Positions 15,644-21,754 of a DNA stretch of 64,000 nucleotides are shown here, piece after piece; the first letter of the stretch is position 1, and the number at the start of each line of letters is the position of its first letter. A program made the position numbers and the translations under genes. Origin of the DNA: a virus. The stretch is from the IMG/VR virus record IMGVR_UViG_3300047550_002723, positions 1-64,000 of that record. One strand, written 5' to 3'. The notes beneath the pieces were generated by a model, which was given only the letters and a program-made list of their open reading frames with translations, was not told the DNA's origin and searched no databases.

Positions 15644-16101
15644 TTGAATACGCTCAGTTCAATTGTTCTTTGTGCTGTACCAGTTGATCCAGGTCCACCA
15701 GCCGTGATAGTAGGCACACCAGTTCCACTAAGAGAACCTGCAAGGGATCCTTTATCTCCACCTAATTGTGTGGTGGAATTGCTATAGAGATTTGGTGAAG
15801 CAATTGTTCCAGAAGCTGCCGACTGAGAGGTGACAACTGTATCAGCAGTAATAGAAGTTTCTGCGAAACTAAATGCTTGCCCATTTGTATTGATGTTATA
15901 GGAACCTGCACTTCCAACTCCACCAAGAGTTGTAACATTGATATTTGTTCCTGATACTGAGTAGGAAGCACCTACTCTATTTGATTGAACCACTGCACCC
16001 TGAACGCTTAACTGTACGGAATCAACAATTTTATTTGTAATTTCAGCAGCAAAAGCAGGAGTAGTAAAGAATAACGAAAAGACTAGTGCTAATCTCTTCA
16101 T
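15640..16101 (-). CDS. Exported protein, paralogue of the gene at 15281-15643 (153 aa)
   Basis: I start at the ATG at 16101, which gives a clean signal peptide (MKRLALVFSLFFTTPAFA|AEI); the longer frame from 16128 adds nine residues before it. The mature part is Ser/Thr/Gly-rich with predicted beta strands and the paralogous SGTNIN and FSFAET motifs. With the two genes downstream it forms an operon of three exported proteins, perhaps a surface structure made late in infection. Confidence 0.7.
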   Translation of the reverse strand: MKRLALVFSLFFTTPAFAAEITNKIVDSVQLSVQGAVVQSNRVGASYSVSGTNINVTTLGGVGSAGSYNINTNGQAFSFAETSITADTVVTSQSAASGTIASPNLYSNSTTQLGGDKGSLAGSLSGTGVPTITAGGPGSTGTAQRTIELSVFK

Positions 16102-16163
16102 TGTTCTATGAGGTGATAAGATATACATTTGTATTTAGTAAGACGATTCTCAAACTGGACTAC

Positions 16164-16192
16164 TTGACAAAACCTAAATAAAAACTTATTAT
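16164..16192 (+). promoter_or_regulatory. Sigma70-type promoter
   Basis: TTGACA (16164-16169) and TATTAT (16187-16192) are separated by 17 bases. It is the likely start of the rightward lysozyme-like/tRNA region and lies in the divergent gap to the exported-protein operon. The leader of about 120 bases up to 16316 holds no gene I can support. Confidence 0.65.
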
Positions 16193-16315
16193 GGAAAATC
16201 CTTCAACAGGGATTACATCATGAGATTTTGATGTGATTTTAGAGCCGTGGAAGGTGCCCTTCGAGAGAGGTGGTGTACCCCCCTTCTATACGGATGTAGA
16301 GTTCAATTAATTTTA

Positions 16316-16969
16316 ATGCAATCAATCTTTACAGTAGCCCTGCCTCTTCTGGCAACGGTTACAACCAGTACGGCAACACTGCCTTTCTCTAGTTATAAAC
16401 TGCAAGGTCCTCCTCCTCCAGTGGACGAAAAACCTTACTCAATTATTAAAGAGTTTGAACCTGAGAAGACAGCAATCCTAGAGGTTGCACCAACAAAGCC
16501 AAAAGAGAAAAGGTTAATTTGTAAAGGGTGTTCGGAACATGAGAACCTTGCTTTGGAATATTTCCAAGATCAAGGAATTAAAGACAGAAACGCCCTTGCT
16601 ACCATCATGGGCAATATTAAGCAGGAATCTATGTTTGTGCCTAATATTTGTGAAGGTGGTAGTAGGACTCAGTACCATCACTGCTGGCGTGGTTATGGAC
16701 TGATTCAATGGACATCTGCCGATCGTTATTATGGATTGGGTGATTTTGCTAAGAAGTTTGGTGGCTCTCCATCAGAACTTCAAACGCAACTTCGTTATCT
16801 AACAAATGAAGTTCAGTGGCAACGAATTGAAGACCGTATGAAGACTCCTGGAAAGTCTATCAATCGTTACATGGACTATGCGTATAGTTGGATTGGTTGG
16901 GGGCATCATGGTGCTCGCACTTCGTATGCTCATGATTATGCCTCTCGACTGATTCAAGTGGAAGTCTGA
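16316..16969 (+). CDS. Tail-lysozyme-like protein with signal peptide (217 aa)
   Basis: Starting at the ATG at 16316 gives a hydrophobic N-terminus (SIFTVALPLLATVTTSTATL) that could be a signal or signal-arrest sequence. The frame also runs upstream to a GTG at 16247, which I reject because it adds non-hydrophobic residues. From about residue 80 the sequence matches the phage tail lysozyme fold: ALATIMGNIKQESMF with the likely catalytic Glu, then GYGLIQWTSADR. It should cut peptidoglycan, probably from the periplasm. A terminator follows at once. Confidence 0.7.
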   Translation: MQSIFTVALPLLATVTTSTATLPFSSYKLQGPPPPVDEKPYSIIKEFEPEKTAILEVAPTKPKEKRLICKGCSEHENLALEYFQDQGIKDRNALATIMGNIKQESMFVPNICEGGSRTQYHHCWRGYGLIQWTSADRYYGLGDFAKKFGGSPSELQTQLRYLTNEVQWQRIEDRMKTPGKSINRYMDYAYSWIGWGHHGARTSYAHDYASRLIQVEV

Positions 16970-16975
16970 TTAGTT

Positions 16976-17000
16976 AAGGGAGTCTCTTCTCCCTTTTCTT
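16976..17000 (+). terminator. Rho-independent terminator
   Basis: AAGGGAG (16976-16982) pairs with CTCCCTT (16989-16995) around a six-base loop and is followed by a T-rich tract. Confidence 0.8.
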
Positions 17001-17037
17001 GCATATATAAACATATCTTATTTTATTGGAGATTATT

Positions 17038-17220
17038 ATGACTGTATCACAAGAACTGCTGAATGCTGTTGAAGCGTGGAAAGTAGAAGACGAAAAATTT
17101 ACTGCTGGAAATAGTGCAGCAGGCACTCGTGCTCGTAAAGCACTTCAAGAGATTGCTAAACTGGTCAAAACTCGTAGAACTGAGATCACTGAAGAAAAAA
17201 ACGCCCGTAAGGCGGCTTGA
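17038..17220 (+). CDS. Histone H1/Hc1-like small protein (60 aa)
   Basis: The 60-residue protein contains GNSAAGTRARKALQEIAKL. This closely resembles the AGTRARK-type repeat of bacterial Hc1-like, histone H1-like proteins. It is basic and helical and probably binds DNA. TTGGAGA lies nine bases before the ATG. Its stop codon lies inside the -35 box of the next promoter. Confidence 0.6.
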   Translation: MTVSQELLNAVEAWKVEDEKFTAGNSAAGTRARKALQEIAKLVKTRRTEITEEKNARKAA

Positions 17221-17246
17221 CGAATTAAGGTCTAAGACCTTATAAT
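17217..17246 (+). promoter_or_regulatory. Sigma70-type promoter with hairpin spacer
   Basis: TTGACG (17217-17222) and TATAAT (17241-17246) are 18 bases apart. The spacer contains the palindrome AAGGTCT-A-AGACCTT. It should transcribe the intron-bearing tRNA gene. Confidence 0.6.
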
Positions 17247-17251
17247 ACTCT

Positions 17252-17299
17252 CATGGGCAAAGGGGGTCCAAACCTCTTGTAAGACCTGCCCCTCCCATG
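17252..17299 (+). ncRNA. Structured leader RNA at the promoter start
   Basis: The expected transcription start, about six bases after the -10 box, falls on a long stem. CATGGG (17252-17257) pairs with CCCATG (17294-17299), and inside it AGGGG pairs with CCCCT and GGTC with GACC. It may protect or process the 5' end of the tRNA precursor, or be a small RNA. Structure read by eye only. Confidence 0.4.
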
Positions 17300-17332
17300 C
17301 CTCTCAACGATGCACAAACAGGGAGGTCTCTT

Positions 17333-17609
17333 GTCTCAGTAGCTCAGTCGGAATAGAGCATCTGCCTTAAACATAAATGGAGCGTCATAAAGGAAACTTT
17401 ATGAATGTAACTTCTCAAATTCGGGGAACCCTTTAAAATGGCAATCCCGAGCCAAGCATCGTTAGATGAAGGTGTAGAGACTTTACGGGAAGTGCCTAAG
17501 TCCTTTGGGATATGGTAAAGAGAAAGTCCAGACCACAAACAGAAATGGCGGAGAAATCCGTAGTGGTAAGCTAAGCAGTTGGTCGGGGGTTCGAGTCCCT
17601 CCTGAGACG
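17333..17609 (+). tRNA. tRNA-Arg(UCU), interrupted by a group I intron
   Basis: Exon 1 is 17333-17368 and exon 2 is 17571-17609. GTCTCAG at the 5' end pairs perfectly with CTGAGAC at the 3' end. GCTC/GAGC form the D stem, and GGGGG/CCCTC with TTCGAGT form the T arm. Joining the exons gives the loop CTTCTAA with anticodon UCU, which reads AGA and AGG. The intron lies after U34, inside the anticodon. No CCA is encoded. The anticodon stem has a T-T mismatch at its outer pair. A T-tract follows. Confidence 0.88.
17369..17570 (+). ncRNA. Group I intron in tRNA-Arg (202 nt, no ORF)
   Basis: The upstream exon ends in T and the intron ends in G, as group I splicing requires. Core elements read GGCAATCCCGAGCC (P4-P6 region) and GTGTAGAGACTTTACGGG (P7 region). 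These resemble the cyanobacterial tRNA-Leu/tRNA-Arg introns of subgroup IC3 and differ from the psbA introns in this window. It is small and carries no endonuclease gene. The subgroup call is by eye and from memory of those introns. Confidence 0.82.
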
Positions 17610-17615
17610 TTTTTT

Positions 17616-17654
17616 GAACCTTTTAATGCATAAATAATAGTAACTAAAAGGTTC
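17616..17654 (+). promoter_or_regulatory. Hairpin with late promoter in its loop, before HNH gene
   Basis: GAACCTTTTA (17616-17625) is the exact inverse of TAAAAGGTTC (17645-17654). CATAAATA (17629-17636), a late-promoter match, lies in the loop. The 3' arm contains the AAAAGG ribosome site of the gene at 17659. Read-through RNA would hide that site; a late transcript starting near 17642 would lack the 5' arm and free it. Confidence 0.7.
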
Positions 17655-17658
17655 CATT

Positions 17659-18129
17659 ATGGTTAAATGTTTATTTTGTGGAGAGAAGACTTCTAATCCA
17701 AAATTTTGCGGTAGAAGTTGTGCTGCTTCTTATAATAATAAAAAGGTTCCTAAAAGAAAACCAGAACATAAATGTATTGATTGTGGGAAACCCATAACAG
17801 CAAATCGCGCTCGTTGTATGGAACACTATTTGGTATGGACTAAGAATAGAGAAGTAAAAGATATGACTCTTAAAGAAGCAATATATGAAAAACATCACAA
17901 ATCATCAGCATTCGCCTTAGTGAGAACAAGAGCAAGAGCAGTTGCTAAAAAACTTGGTTTTAACGAATGTGTTAAATGTGGATATGATAAACACATAGAA
18001 ATAGCACATATTAAACCAATATCTTCTTTTAGTGATGAGGTTATGATAAGTGTAATTAATGCCCGTGAAAATATAATGCCTTTGTGCCCAAATTGCCATT
18101 GGGAATATGACCATAACCTTTGGACTTGA
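17659..18129 (+). CDS. HNH endonuclease with zinc-binding motifs (156 aa)
   Basis: Two N-terminal Cys pairs (CLFCG and CGRSC, then CIDCG) look like a zinc ribbon. The C-terminal HNH domain reads CVKCGYDKHIEIAHIKP ... ENIMPLCPNCHWEYDH, with the metal and catalytic His residues in place. It is a free-standing homing-type nuclease beside the tRNA-Arg gene, and could be the partner that mobilises that intron; this is inference. Translation is probably limited to late transcripts by the upstream hairpin. Confidence 0.8.
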   Translation: MVKCLFCGEKTSNPKFCGRSCAASYNNKKVPKRKPEHKCIDCGKPITANRARCMEHYLVWTKNREVKDMTLKEAIYEKHHKSSAFALVRTRARAVAKKLGFNECVKCGYDKHIEIAHIKPISSFSDEVMISVINARENIMPLCPNCHWEYDHNLWT

Positions 18130-18154
18130 CATAATCTCAGAACTGGTGTAATAT
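18126..18154 (+). promoter_or_regulatory. Sigma70-type promoter
   Basis: TTGACA (18126-18131) and TAATAT (18149-18154) are 17 bases apart. The -35 box overlaps the stop of the HNH gene. It should drive the tRNA-Asn/tRNA-Thr pair. Confidence 0.6.
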
Positions 18155-18160
18155 ATAAAA

Positions 18161-18205
18161 GTGATAGAGGGTAAGTCCCTGTTATATCCTTATGAGATAT
18201 ATCAC
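18161..18205 (+). ncRNA. Structured RNA at the promoter start (three-way-junction-like)
   Basis: GTGATA (18161-18166) pairs with TATCAC (18200-18205) and encloses two small hairpins, AGGG-CCCT and ATAT-ATAT. It begins where transcription from the promoter at 18126 should start. The rest of 18206-18317 holds no gene I can support. It may be a leader or small RNA; evidence is by eye only. Confidence 0.35.
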
Positions 18206-18317
18206 ACTTACTCCATCAAAAGTAGGAAGTGCAACCCCTCTCGCTGGTCTAGTATTCTGTGTCTGGATGAAGGGAAAGGTGATTCTGTCCGCACATAGAA
18301 ATCCCTCCTACCATTAT

Positions 18318-18390
18318 TCCCCAGTAGCTCAGTGGCAGCAGCAAGAAACTGTTAATTTCAAGGTCGTTCGTTCAAATCGAACCTGGGGAG
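18318..18390 (+). tRNA. tRNA-Asn(GUU)
   Basis: TCCCCAG pairs with CTGGGGA. The anticodon loop CTGTTAA gives GUU. The T arm is GTTCG-TTCAAAT-CGAAC. The D stem is short (GCT/AGC) and the outer anticodon-stem pair is a mismatch, so it may be mildly degenerate. Confidence 0.85.
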
Positions 18391-18394
18391 CCTT

Positions 18395-18468
18395 GCCCCC
18401 ATAGTTTTAGCAGTTAAAATAATCGCCTTGTAAGCGATAGTCGCGGGTGCAAATCCTCGCTGGGGGCT
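18395..18468 (+). tRNA. tRNA-Thr(UGU)
   Basis: GCCCCCA pairs with TGGGGGC. The anticodon stem ATCGC/GCGAT holds the loop CTTGTAA, anticodon UGU. The T loop appears one base longer than usual and the D arm is AT-rich (GTTT/AAAA). Confidence 0.82.
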
Positions 18469-18469
18469 C

Positions 18470-18498
18470 TTGACATAATACTCATTATGTCTTATAAT
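18470..18498 (+). promoter_or_regulatory. Consensus sigma70 promoter
   Basis: TTGACA (18470-18475) and TATAAT (18493-18498), both perfect, with a 17-base spacer that contains the palindrome CATAAT-ACTC-ATTATG. It lies directly behind tRNA-Thr and should drive tRNA-Gly and the outer-membrane-like gene. Confidence 0.8.
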
Positions 18499-18547
18499 TT
18501 TCCTATCCGTGTGAAGGAAATGTGCTGGGAGAGAAATCTCCCACTTT

Positions 18548-18619
18548 GCGGTTGTAGTTCAGTGGTAGAACGCTATCCTTCCAAGTTAGATGTCGCCCGT
18601 TCGAATCGGGTCAGCCGCT
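18548..18619 (+). tRNA. tRNA-Gly(UCC)
   Basis: GCGGTTG pairs with CAGCCGC (one G-T). GTTC/GAAC form the D stem, the loop CTTCCAA gives anticodon UCC, and GCCCG-TTCGAAT-CGGGT forms the T arm. One mismatch is seen in the anticodon stem. Confidence 0.87.
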
Positions 18620-18761
18620 TCGGGAAACCGAATTCCCGTTAATATCTAAATAAAACAAGTGATGAAACCTCAAATACTCGTTGAGTCACTGAACTAAACG
18701 GAGTTTGTCGAAACTCCTTACATCCGCAGGAAACTCTGCGAGAAAATATAGAGGTACTATT

Positions 18762-19127
18762 ATGTTTAAATCCGCAATCGCAGCTGTTGCTGCAACTCCT
18801 TTCCTTGCTTCGGCTGCATTTGCTGGCCCTTATGTTGAGAGCAAGACTACTGGTGCCGTTGTTGACGGTGATTATACTGGCGCTCAAACTGAACTGCGTG
18901 TTGGTTATGAGCAAAAGACTGGTGGTGTAACCGTGTTTGGTGAAATCGGACCTGGTTATGAGTGGAATAATGGTGGCACTAATGAAGGCGTTGCCGTGGG
19001 TGAAGTTGGTGTGAACTTCCCAATTGCTAACAACCTTACTGGTAAAGTAAAAGTTGCTGGTGAATATGGTTTTGATTCTGAAGTGTTTGGTCTTGGTGGT
19101 GAACTGAAGGTTCGTTACTCCTTCTGA
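18762..19127 (+). CDS. Outer-membrane beta-barrel-like protein (121 aa)
   Basis: I start at the ATG at 18762, which gives a typical signal peptide (FKSAIAAVAATPFLASAAFA|GP); a longer frame from 18705 adds residues in front of it. The mature part of about 100 residues alternates polar and hydrophobic residues in several strands and ends in RYSF, the terminal Phe typical of outer-membrane barrels. Similar short proteins occur in cyanophages. The leader 18660-18760 holds small hairpins, for example GGAGTTT-GTCG-AAACTCC at 18700-18717. Confidence 0.7.
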   Translation: MFKSAIAAVAATPFLASAAFAGPYVESKTTGAVVDGDYTGAQTELRVGYEQKTGGVTVFGEIGPGYEWNNGGTNEGVAVGEVGVNFPIANNLTGKVKVAGEYGFDSEVFGLGGELKVRYSF

Positions 19128-19150
19128 TAATTACTACATAGTATAAATTG

Positions 19151-19185
19151 GGGAGTTGACAAAACTCCCTTTTTTAGTGTATTAT
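19151..19185 (+). terminator. Terminator fused to a sigma70-type promoter
   Basis: GGGAGTT (19151-19157) pairs with AACTCCC (19163-19169), followed by six Ts. TTGACA (19156-19161) spans the end of the 5' arm and most of the loop, and TATTAT (19180-19185) follows after 18 bases, so the T-tract is the promoter spacer. It separates the barrel gene from the small genes at 19207. Confidence 0.75.
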
Positions 19186-19206
19186 AAGTAACGAGTTAGA
19201 AGTTTT

Positions 19207-19362
19207 ATGTCTCTTATTTCCCAGCGTGACAGAGAAGTTGCTCTTGAAGCACTTGATTTTTATCTTTTTAATAAAACTGAAGATTTCACTGAAGAAAAAA
19301 GGATGGAATTGAATGCCCTAATTAATTGGATCAAACTGGAATACACCAAGAATGAAAATTAA
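19207..19362 (+). CDS. Unknown small helical protein (51 aa)
   Basis: The frame starts 22 bases after the -10 box at 19180. The product is acidic and helical (SQRDREVALEALDFYLF). It overlaps the next gene by 11 bases. No family recognised. Confidence 0.55.
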   Translation: MSLISQRDREVALEALDFYLFNKTEDFTEEKRMELNALINWIKLEYTKNEN

Positions 19363-19516
19363 TTTGTGGTATTGTGTTGATATGAATCAATGGCGTTGGA
19401 CACTTACGGATAGTTCAAGACCAATTCGTAAACAAGAATCAGGTCAAAGAGAAAATCTTCGGGATGCTATGAATGATGTAGCAAATACTGTAGAATATAT
19501 GATGACCAAGATTTAA
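19352..19516 (+). CDS. Conserved cyanophage small protein (54 aa)
   Basis: The product begins MKINLWYCVDMNQWRWTLTD and ends in a helix. I recall this Trp-rich opening from several cyanophage genomes, so it is probably real and conserved; function unknown. It overlaps the upstream gene and ends six bases before tRNA-Val. Confidence 0.65.
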   Translation: MKINLWYCVDMNQWRWTLTDSSRPIRKQESGQRENLRDAMNDVANTVEYMMTKI

Positions 19517-19522
19517 TTTCTT

Positions 19523-19595
19523 GGGCGATTAACTCAGCGGTTAGAGTGTCTGCTTTACACGCAGAAAGTCCGCAGTTCGAATCTGCGATTGCCCA
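19523..19595 (+). tRNA. tRNA-Val(UAC)
   Basis: GGGCGAT pairs with ATTGCCC (one G-T). The anticodon stem TCTGC/GCAGA holds TTTACAC, anticodon UAC, and CGCAG-TTCGAAT-CTGCG forms the T arm. Confidence 0.9.
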
Positions 19596-19596
19596 T

Positions 19597-19604
19597 TATA
19601 AATA
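19597..19604 (+). promoter_or_regulatory. Late promoter (TATAAATA)
   Basis: A perfect late box two bases after tRNA-Val and 18 bases before the ATG of the Dps-like gene. Confidence 0.7.
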
Positions 19605-19622
19605 ATTTGAAAAAGAAGTGTA

Positions 19623-20057
19623 ATGGAATCTCTATATAAACTTCTGAGTGATACGCAAGCATCACTCTTTTTGCTGTTTCAAAAAACTTGGGTCTATCAC
19701 TGGCACATTGTTGGTGAAGATTTTAAACAAATTCATGATTTATTTGGTGAGCAGTATCTTGCCATTCAAGAAGAGATCGATAGACTCTCTGAACATATGA
19801 GATTCTTAGGTATCAAACCCATTAGTTCTTTATCGAGAGTATTGGAAGTTTCTGGAGTTTCAGAAGCAAAAACTAACATTTCTTCAATAGAAATGATTCG
19901 TGATCTTTTGGAAGATCATAAAAAAGTAATTACTATGCTTGACTCTGCTGCCATTGAAGCAGAAGAACAAAAATCAAGAGGCACGATTAATCTTCTTGAT
20001 GATTTAAACGAAGCACATGGAAAATTTGTTTGGATGTTAAGATCATTTACTGAATAA
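19623..20057 (+). CDS. Dps-like ferritin-family protein (144 aa)
   Basis: Length and helix pattern fit Dps, the dodecameric iron-storing and DNA-protecting protein. The core YHWHIVGEDF ... QIHDLFGEQY ... EEIDRLSEHM aligns with the Dps ferroxidase region. H26, H38, D53 and E57 match E. coli H51, H63, D78 and E82. The acidic residue expected at position 42 (E. coli D67) is Gly, so iron binding may be altered. No basic N-terminal tail is seen. A phage Dps could protect DNA from peroxide during photosynthesis-driven infection; inferred. Confidence 0.78.
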   Translation: MESLYKLLSDTQASLFLLFQKTWVYHWHIVGEDFKQIHDLFGEQYLAIQEEIDRLSEHMRFLGIKPISSLSRVLEVSGVSEAKTNISSIEMIRDLLEDHKKVITMLDSAAIEAEEQKSRGTINLLDDLNEAHGKFVWMLRSFTE

Positions 20058-20074
20058 AACTATCTTATAATACA

Positions 20075-20332
20075 ATGGAAAATTTAAGAATCAGATGTCG
20101 TTCCTGTGGTAAGGAAATCGAAGGGCATCATAGTAAAACTGTATCATGCGGTTGTCCTAATATGGCAACTATTCGTGGTGATAAGATTTCGGCAGTTGAC
20201 TTATCTAATGTTGTTATGCTAAACTCTTATCATAATAAAACGAAGACTGGTGTTCTTACTAATGAAGATCTTGCATTTCAAGAATCAAGGCGTCAAAGAA
20301 AAGTAAGAAGACTAGACTTTGAAGTCCGTTGA
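20075..20332 (+). CDS. Conserved protein with Cys-rich N-terminus (85 aa)
   Basis: CRSCG and CGCP (residues 8-12 and 25-28) form a likely zinc knuckle. A central stretch (SAVDLSNVVMLNS) and a basic tail follow. I recall relatives in T4-like cyanophages without known function. Confidence 0.6.
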   Translation: MENLRIRCRSCGKEIEGHHSKTVSCGCPNMATIRGDKISAVDLSNVVMLNSYHNKTKTGVLTNEDLAFQESRRQRKVRRLDFEVR

Positions 20333-20343
20333 GGACTTTTATT

Positions 20344-20426
20344 GGAGAGAGTCCGGTTGGTCGAGGACACCGCCTTGAAAGCGGCTGGGTTTAAAAGCTT
20401 CGCAGGTTCGATTCCTGTTCTCTCCG
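20344..20426 (+). tRNA. tRNA-Ser(UGA)
   Basis: GGAGAGA pairs with TCTCTCC. The loop CTTGAAA gives anticodon UGA. A long variable arm (GGTTTAAAAGCTTC region) and a T arm with TTCGATT are typical of tRNA-Ser. The 110 bases after it hold a weak TTGACA/TAGCAT promoter match (20487-20514) and nothing else I can support. Confidence 0.88.
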
Positions 20427-20539
20427 TTTAAGAATTGCAACAAAATTTAAGATTGTCTTAAACACTTTCTTGAAATCAACACATAGTTGACATAGTAGAA
20501 TTACTCACTAGCATAACTAGTAGTATTCACCTCAAACTT

Positions 20540-20689
20540 ATGGATCAACACACCTACGATAATTGGGTGAAGATCAAGGAAACTTTCGAAGCTTCTGGAA
20601 ATCTAGATAATATGTTTTATAAGAGAGCAGTTGAAATTGTAAAAACCCGAAGAGATCCCCTAGCAAAGTTTCTTGGAGATGAAAAATGA
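20540..20689 (+). CDS. Conserved small protein (49 aa)
   Basis: The product begins MDQHTYDNWVKIKETFEASG and is helical and charged. Its stop overlaps the next start as ATGA. It resembles small cyanophage proteins of unknown role. Confidence 0.6.
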   Translation: MDQHTYDNWVKIKETFEASGNLDNMFYKRAVEIVKTRRDPLAKFLGDEK

Positions 20690-20892
20690 TGGAACCCTTT
20701 GATGATGATTATGTGACTCGCACCGAAGTTCAGGAGATGATCGATGCAGCAATACGACAACACAACCGTAATGCTTCTATCATTAGTATGTGCGTCGGTT
20801 GGGTGGTTCTTGCTTTATTTGCTGAGGGACTTTTGAGACTTGTAGGAGTGATTCCACCACTACTTCCTTTTCTTAAAATTACATTGAACTAA
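20686..20892 (+). CDS. Small single-span membrane protein (68 aa)
   Basis: An acidic N-terminus and a helix (TRTEVQEMIDAAIRQHN) are followed by a membrane span (IISMCVGWVVLALFAEGLL) and a Pro-rich end. Start is 20686 or the adjacent ATG at 20689. It is coupled to both neighbours by overlaps. Confidence 0.65.
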   Translation: MMEPFDDDYVTRTEVQEMIDAAIRQHNRNASIISMCVGWVVLALFAEGLLRLVGVIPPLLPFLKITLN

Positions 20893-21005
20893 TGGTATCA
20901 ATTACAGAAGAAGATTTAAAAGAATTACAAAGAATAGTTTTACAGCAGAAGATAGACGAATTATTTGAAGAACCATCTACTTACGAGGATGAAGAAGATG
21001 AGTAG
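20892..21005 (+). CDS. Tiny acidic protein (37 aa)
   Basis: The TAATG overlap with the upstream gene supports the start. The product is helical and ends in an acidic tail (STYEDEEDE). Function unknown. Confidence 0.5.
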   Translation: MVSITEEDLKELQRIVLQQKIDELFEEPSTYEDEEDE

Positions 21006-21087
21006 CACAATCTTTAAAGCAATCTGTATTTTTAGTCTCATAGCAATTTTTATAAATTGGGGACTTCACAATGCCTATCCACAATAA
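20998..21087 (+). CDS. Tiny membrane peptide (29 aa)
   Basis: A 29-residue frame overlaps the upstream gene by eight bases and consists mainly of one hydrophobic span (FKAICIFSLIAIFINWG). It overlaps the next start by 17 bases. Tentative but consistent with the tight packing here. Confidence 0.4.
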   Translation: MSSTIFKAICIFSLIAIFINWGLHNAYPQ

Positions 21088-21268
21088 GAAGTATCAGTTT
21101 GCAATGTCTGCTTTTGTAAGAATGTACGGGCATGGTGTGAATTATAATCATGATATCAGGCAGTTTTGTATAGAATGGTCTGAGTGGGATGTAAGTGTTC
21201 CTTTATCAGGTCTTGATGAGGTAGATCAATATTTTTACTATGAATATAAGAATTGGAGAGGAAGATGA
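21071..21268 (+). CDS. Unknown small protein (65 aa)
   Basis: GGGGA at 21059-21063 supports the ATG at 21071. The product is Tyr/Trp-rich (QFCIEWSEWDVSVP ... YFYYEYKNWRGR) and soluble. It overlaps its successor as ATGA. No family recognised. Confidence 0.6.
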   Translation: MPIHNKKYQFAMSAFVRMYGHGVNYNHDIRQFCIEWSEWDVSVPLSGLDEVDQYFYYEYKNWRGR

Positions 21269-21381
21269 TTTTTCACATCGTAGAAACACTCGCAGCAAGT
21301 CCAGTCTGGTTGGGACTTTGTGGTGCAGGATTGACAATCTTACCCTTTATGGGTATAATGCTTATACACCGAACTAAATAA
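21265..21381 (+). CDS. Tiny membrane protein (38 aa)
   Basis: The frame starts on the ATGA overlap and encodes a mostly hydrophobic peptide (VWLGLCGAGLTILPFMGIML) with a basic end. It ends just before tRNA-Pro. Confidence 0.5.
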   Translation: MIFHIVETLAASPVWLGLCGAGLTILPFMGIMLIHRTK

Positions 21382-21390
21382 CGGTGTATC

Positions 21391-21464
21391 CGGATATCGC
21401 CTAACTTGGTCATGGCACCTGCTTTGGGAGCAGGAATAATTTCAGTTCAAATCTGAATATCCGG
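21391..21464 (+). tRNA. tRNA-Pro(UGG)
   Basis: CGGATAT pairs with ATATCCG. The anticodon stem CCTGC/GCAGG encloses TTTGGGA, anticodon UGG. The T arm is TTCAG-TTCAAAT-CTGAA. Confidence 0.88.
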
Positions 21465-21490
21465 ACTTGCCAGTTTCTTCACTGGCACAC

Positions 21491-21519
21491 TTGACTAAAC
21501 ACTCAACAACCCTTATAAT
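21491..21519 (+). promoter_or_regulatory. Sigma70-type promoter
   Basis: TTGACT (21491-21496) and TATAAT (21514-21519) are 17 bases apart, 22 bases before the ATG at 21542. Confidence 0.7.
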
Positions 21520-21541
21520 ACTAAGGCAACAAATCAAAACA

Positions 21542-21754
21542 ATGTCTCTGATTCAAAAATTCAAAAAAGATGTTAGCACTCTTCGTCTTGCTGCTAACGG
21601 GGAAATCTATCTTGATGTAAAGAGTCCGAAACTTTATAAAAAGGTACGTCGTTTTTATGAAAACGAAGGAGTAGTATTTTCTGGTGACCCCCTTGACGAC
21701 TACGAAATGCTTATGGAGTATGTCGCCAGTGATCTTGAGGCAGTTGAAGTCTGA
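21542..21754 (+). CDS. Conserved small protein (70 aa)
   Basis: I start at the ATG at 21542, after the promoter; an upstream in-frame start at 21467 would lie in the tRNA end. The product (KFKKDVSTLRLAANGEIYLD ... DDYEMLMEYV) resembles conserved cyanophage early proteins of unknown function. Its stop overlaps the next ATG (TGATG). Confidence 0.65.
   Translation: MSLIQKFKKDVSTLRLAANGEIYLDVKSPKLYKKVRRFYENEGVVFSGDPLDDYEMLMEYVASDLEAVEV

Noticed and set aside
16247-16315. An upstream GTG start for the tail-lysozyme-like protein
   Set aside because: It would place charged residues before the hydrophobic N-terminus; the ATG at 16316 gives a normal signal-like start.
18192-18404. A 70-codon plus-strand frame after the first HNH gene
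   Set aside because: It runs through the whole tRNA-Asn gene and has no ribosome site or recognisable protein content.
17333-21464. tRNA genes as attachment sites for integration
   Set aside because: No integrase, no excisionase and no direct repeat of a tRNA end are seen, and the gene set is that of a lytic T4-like phage.
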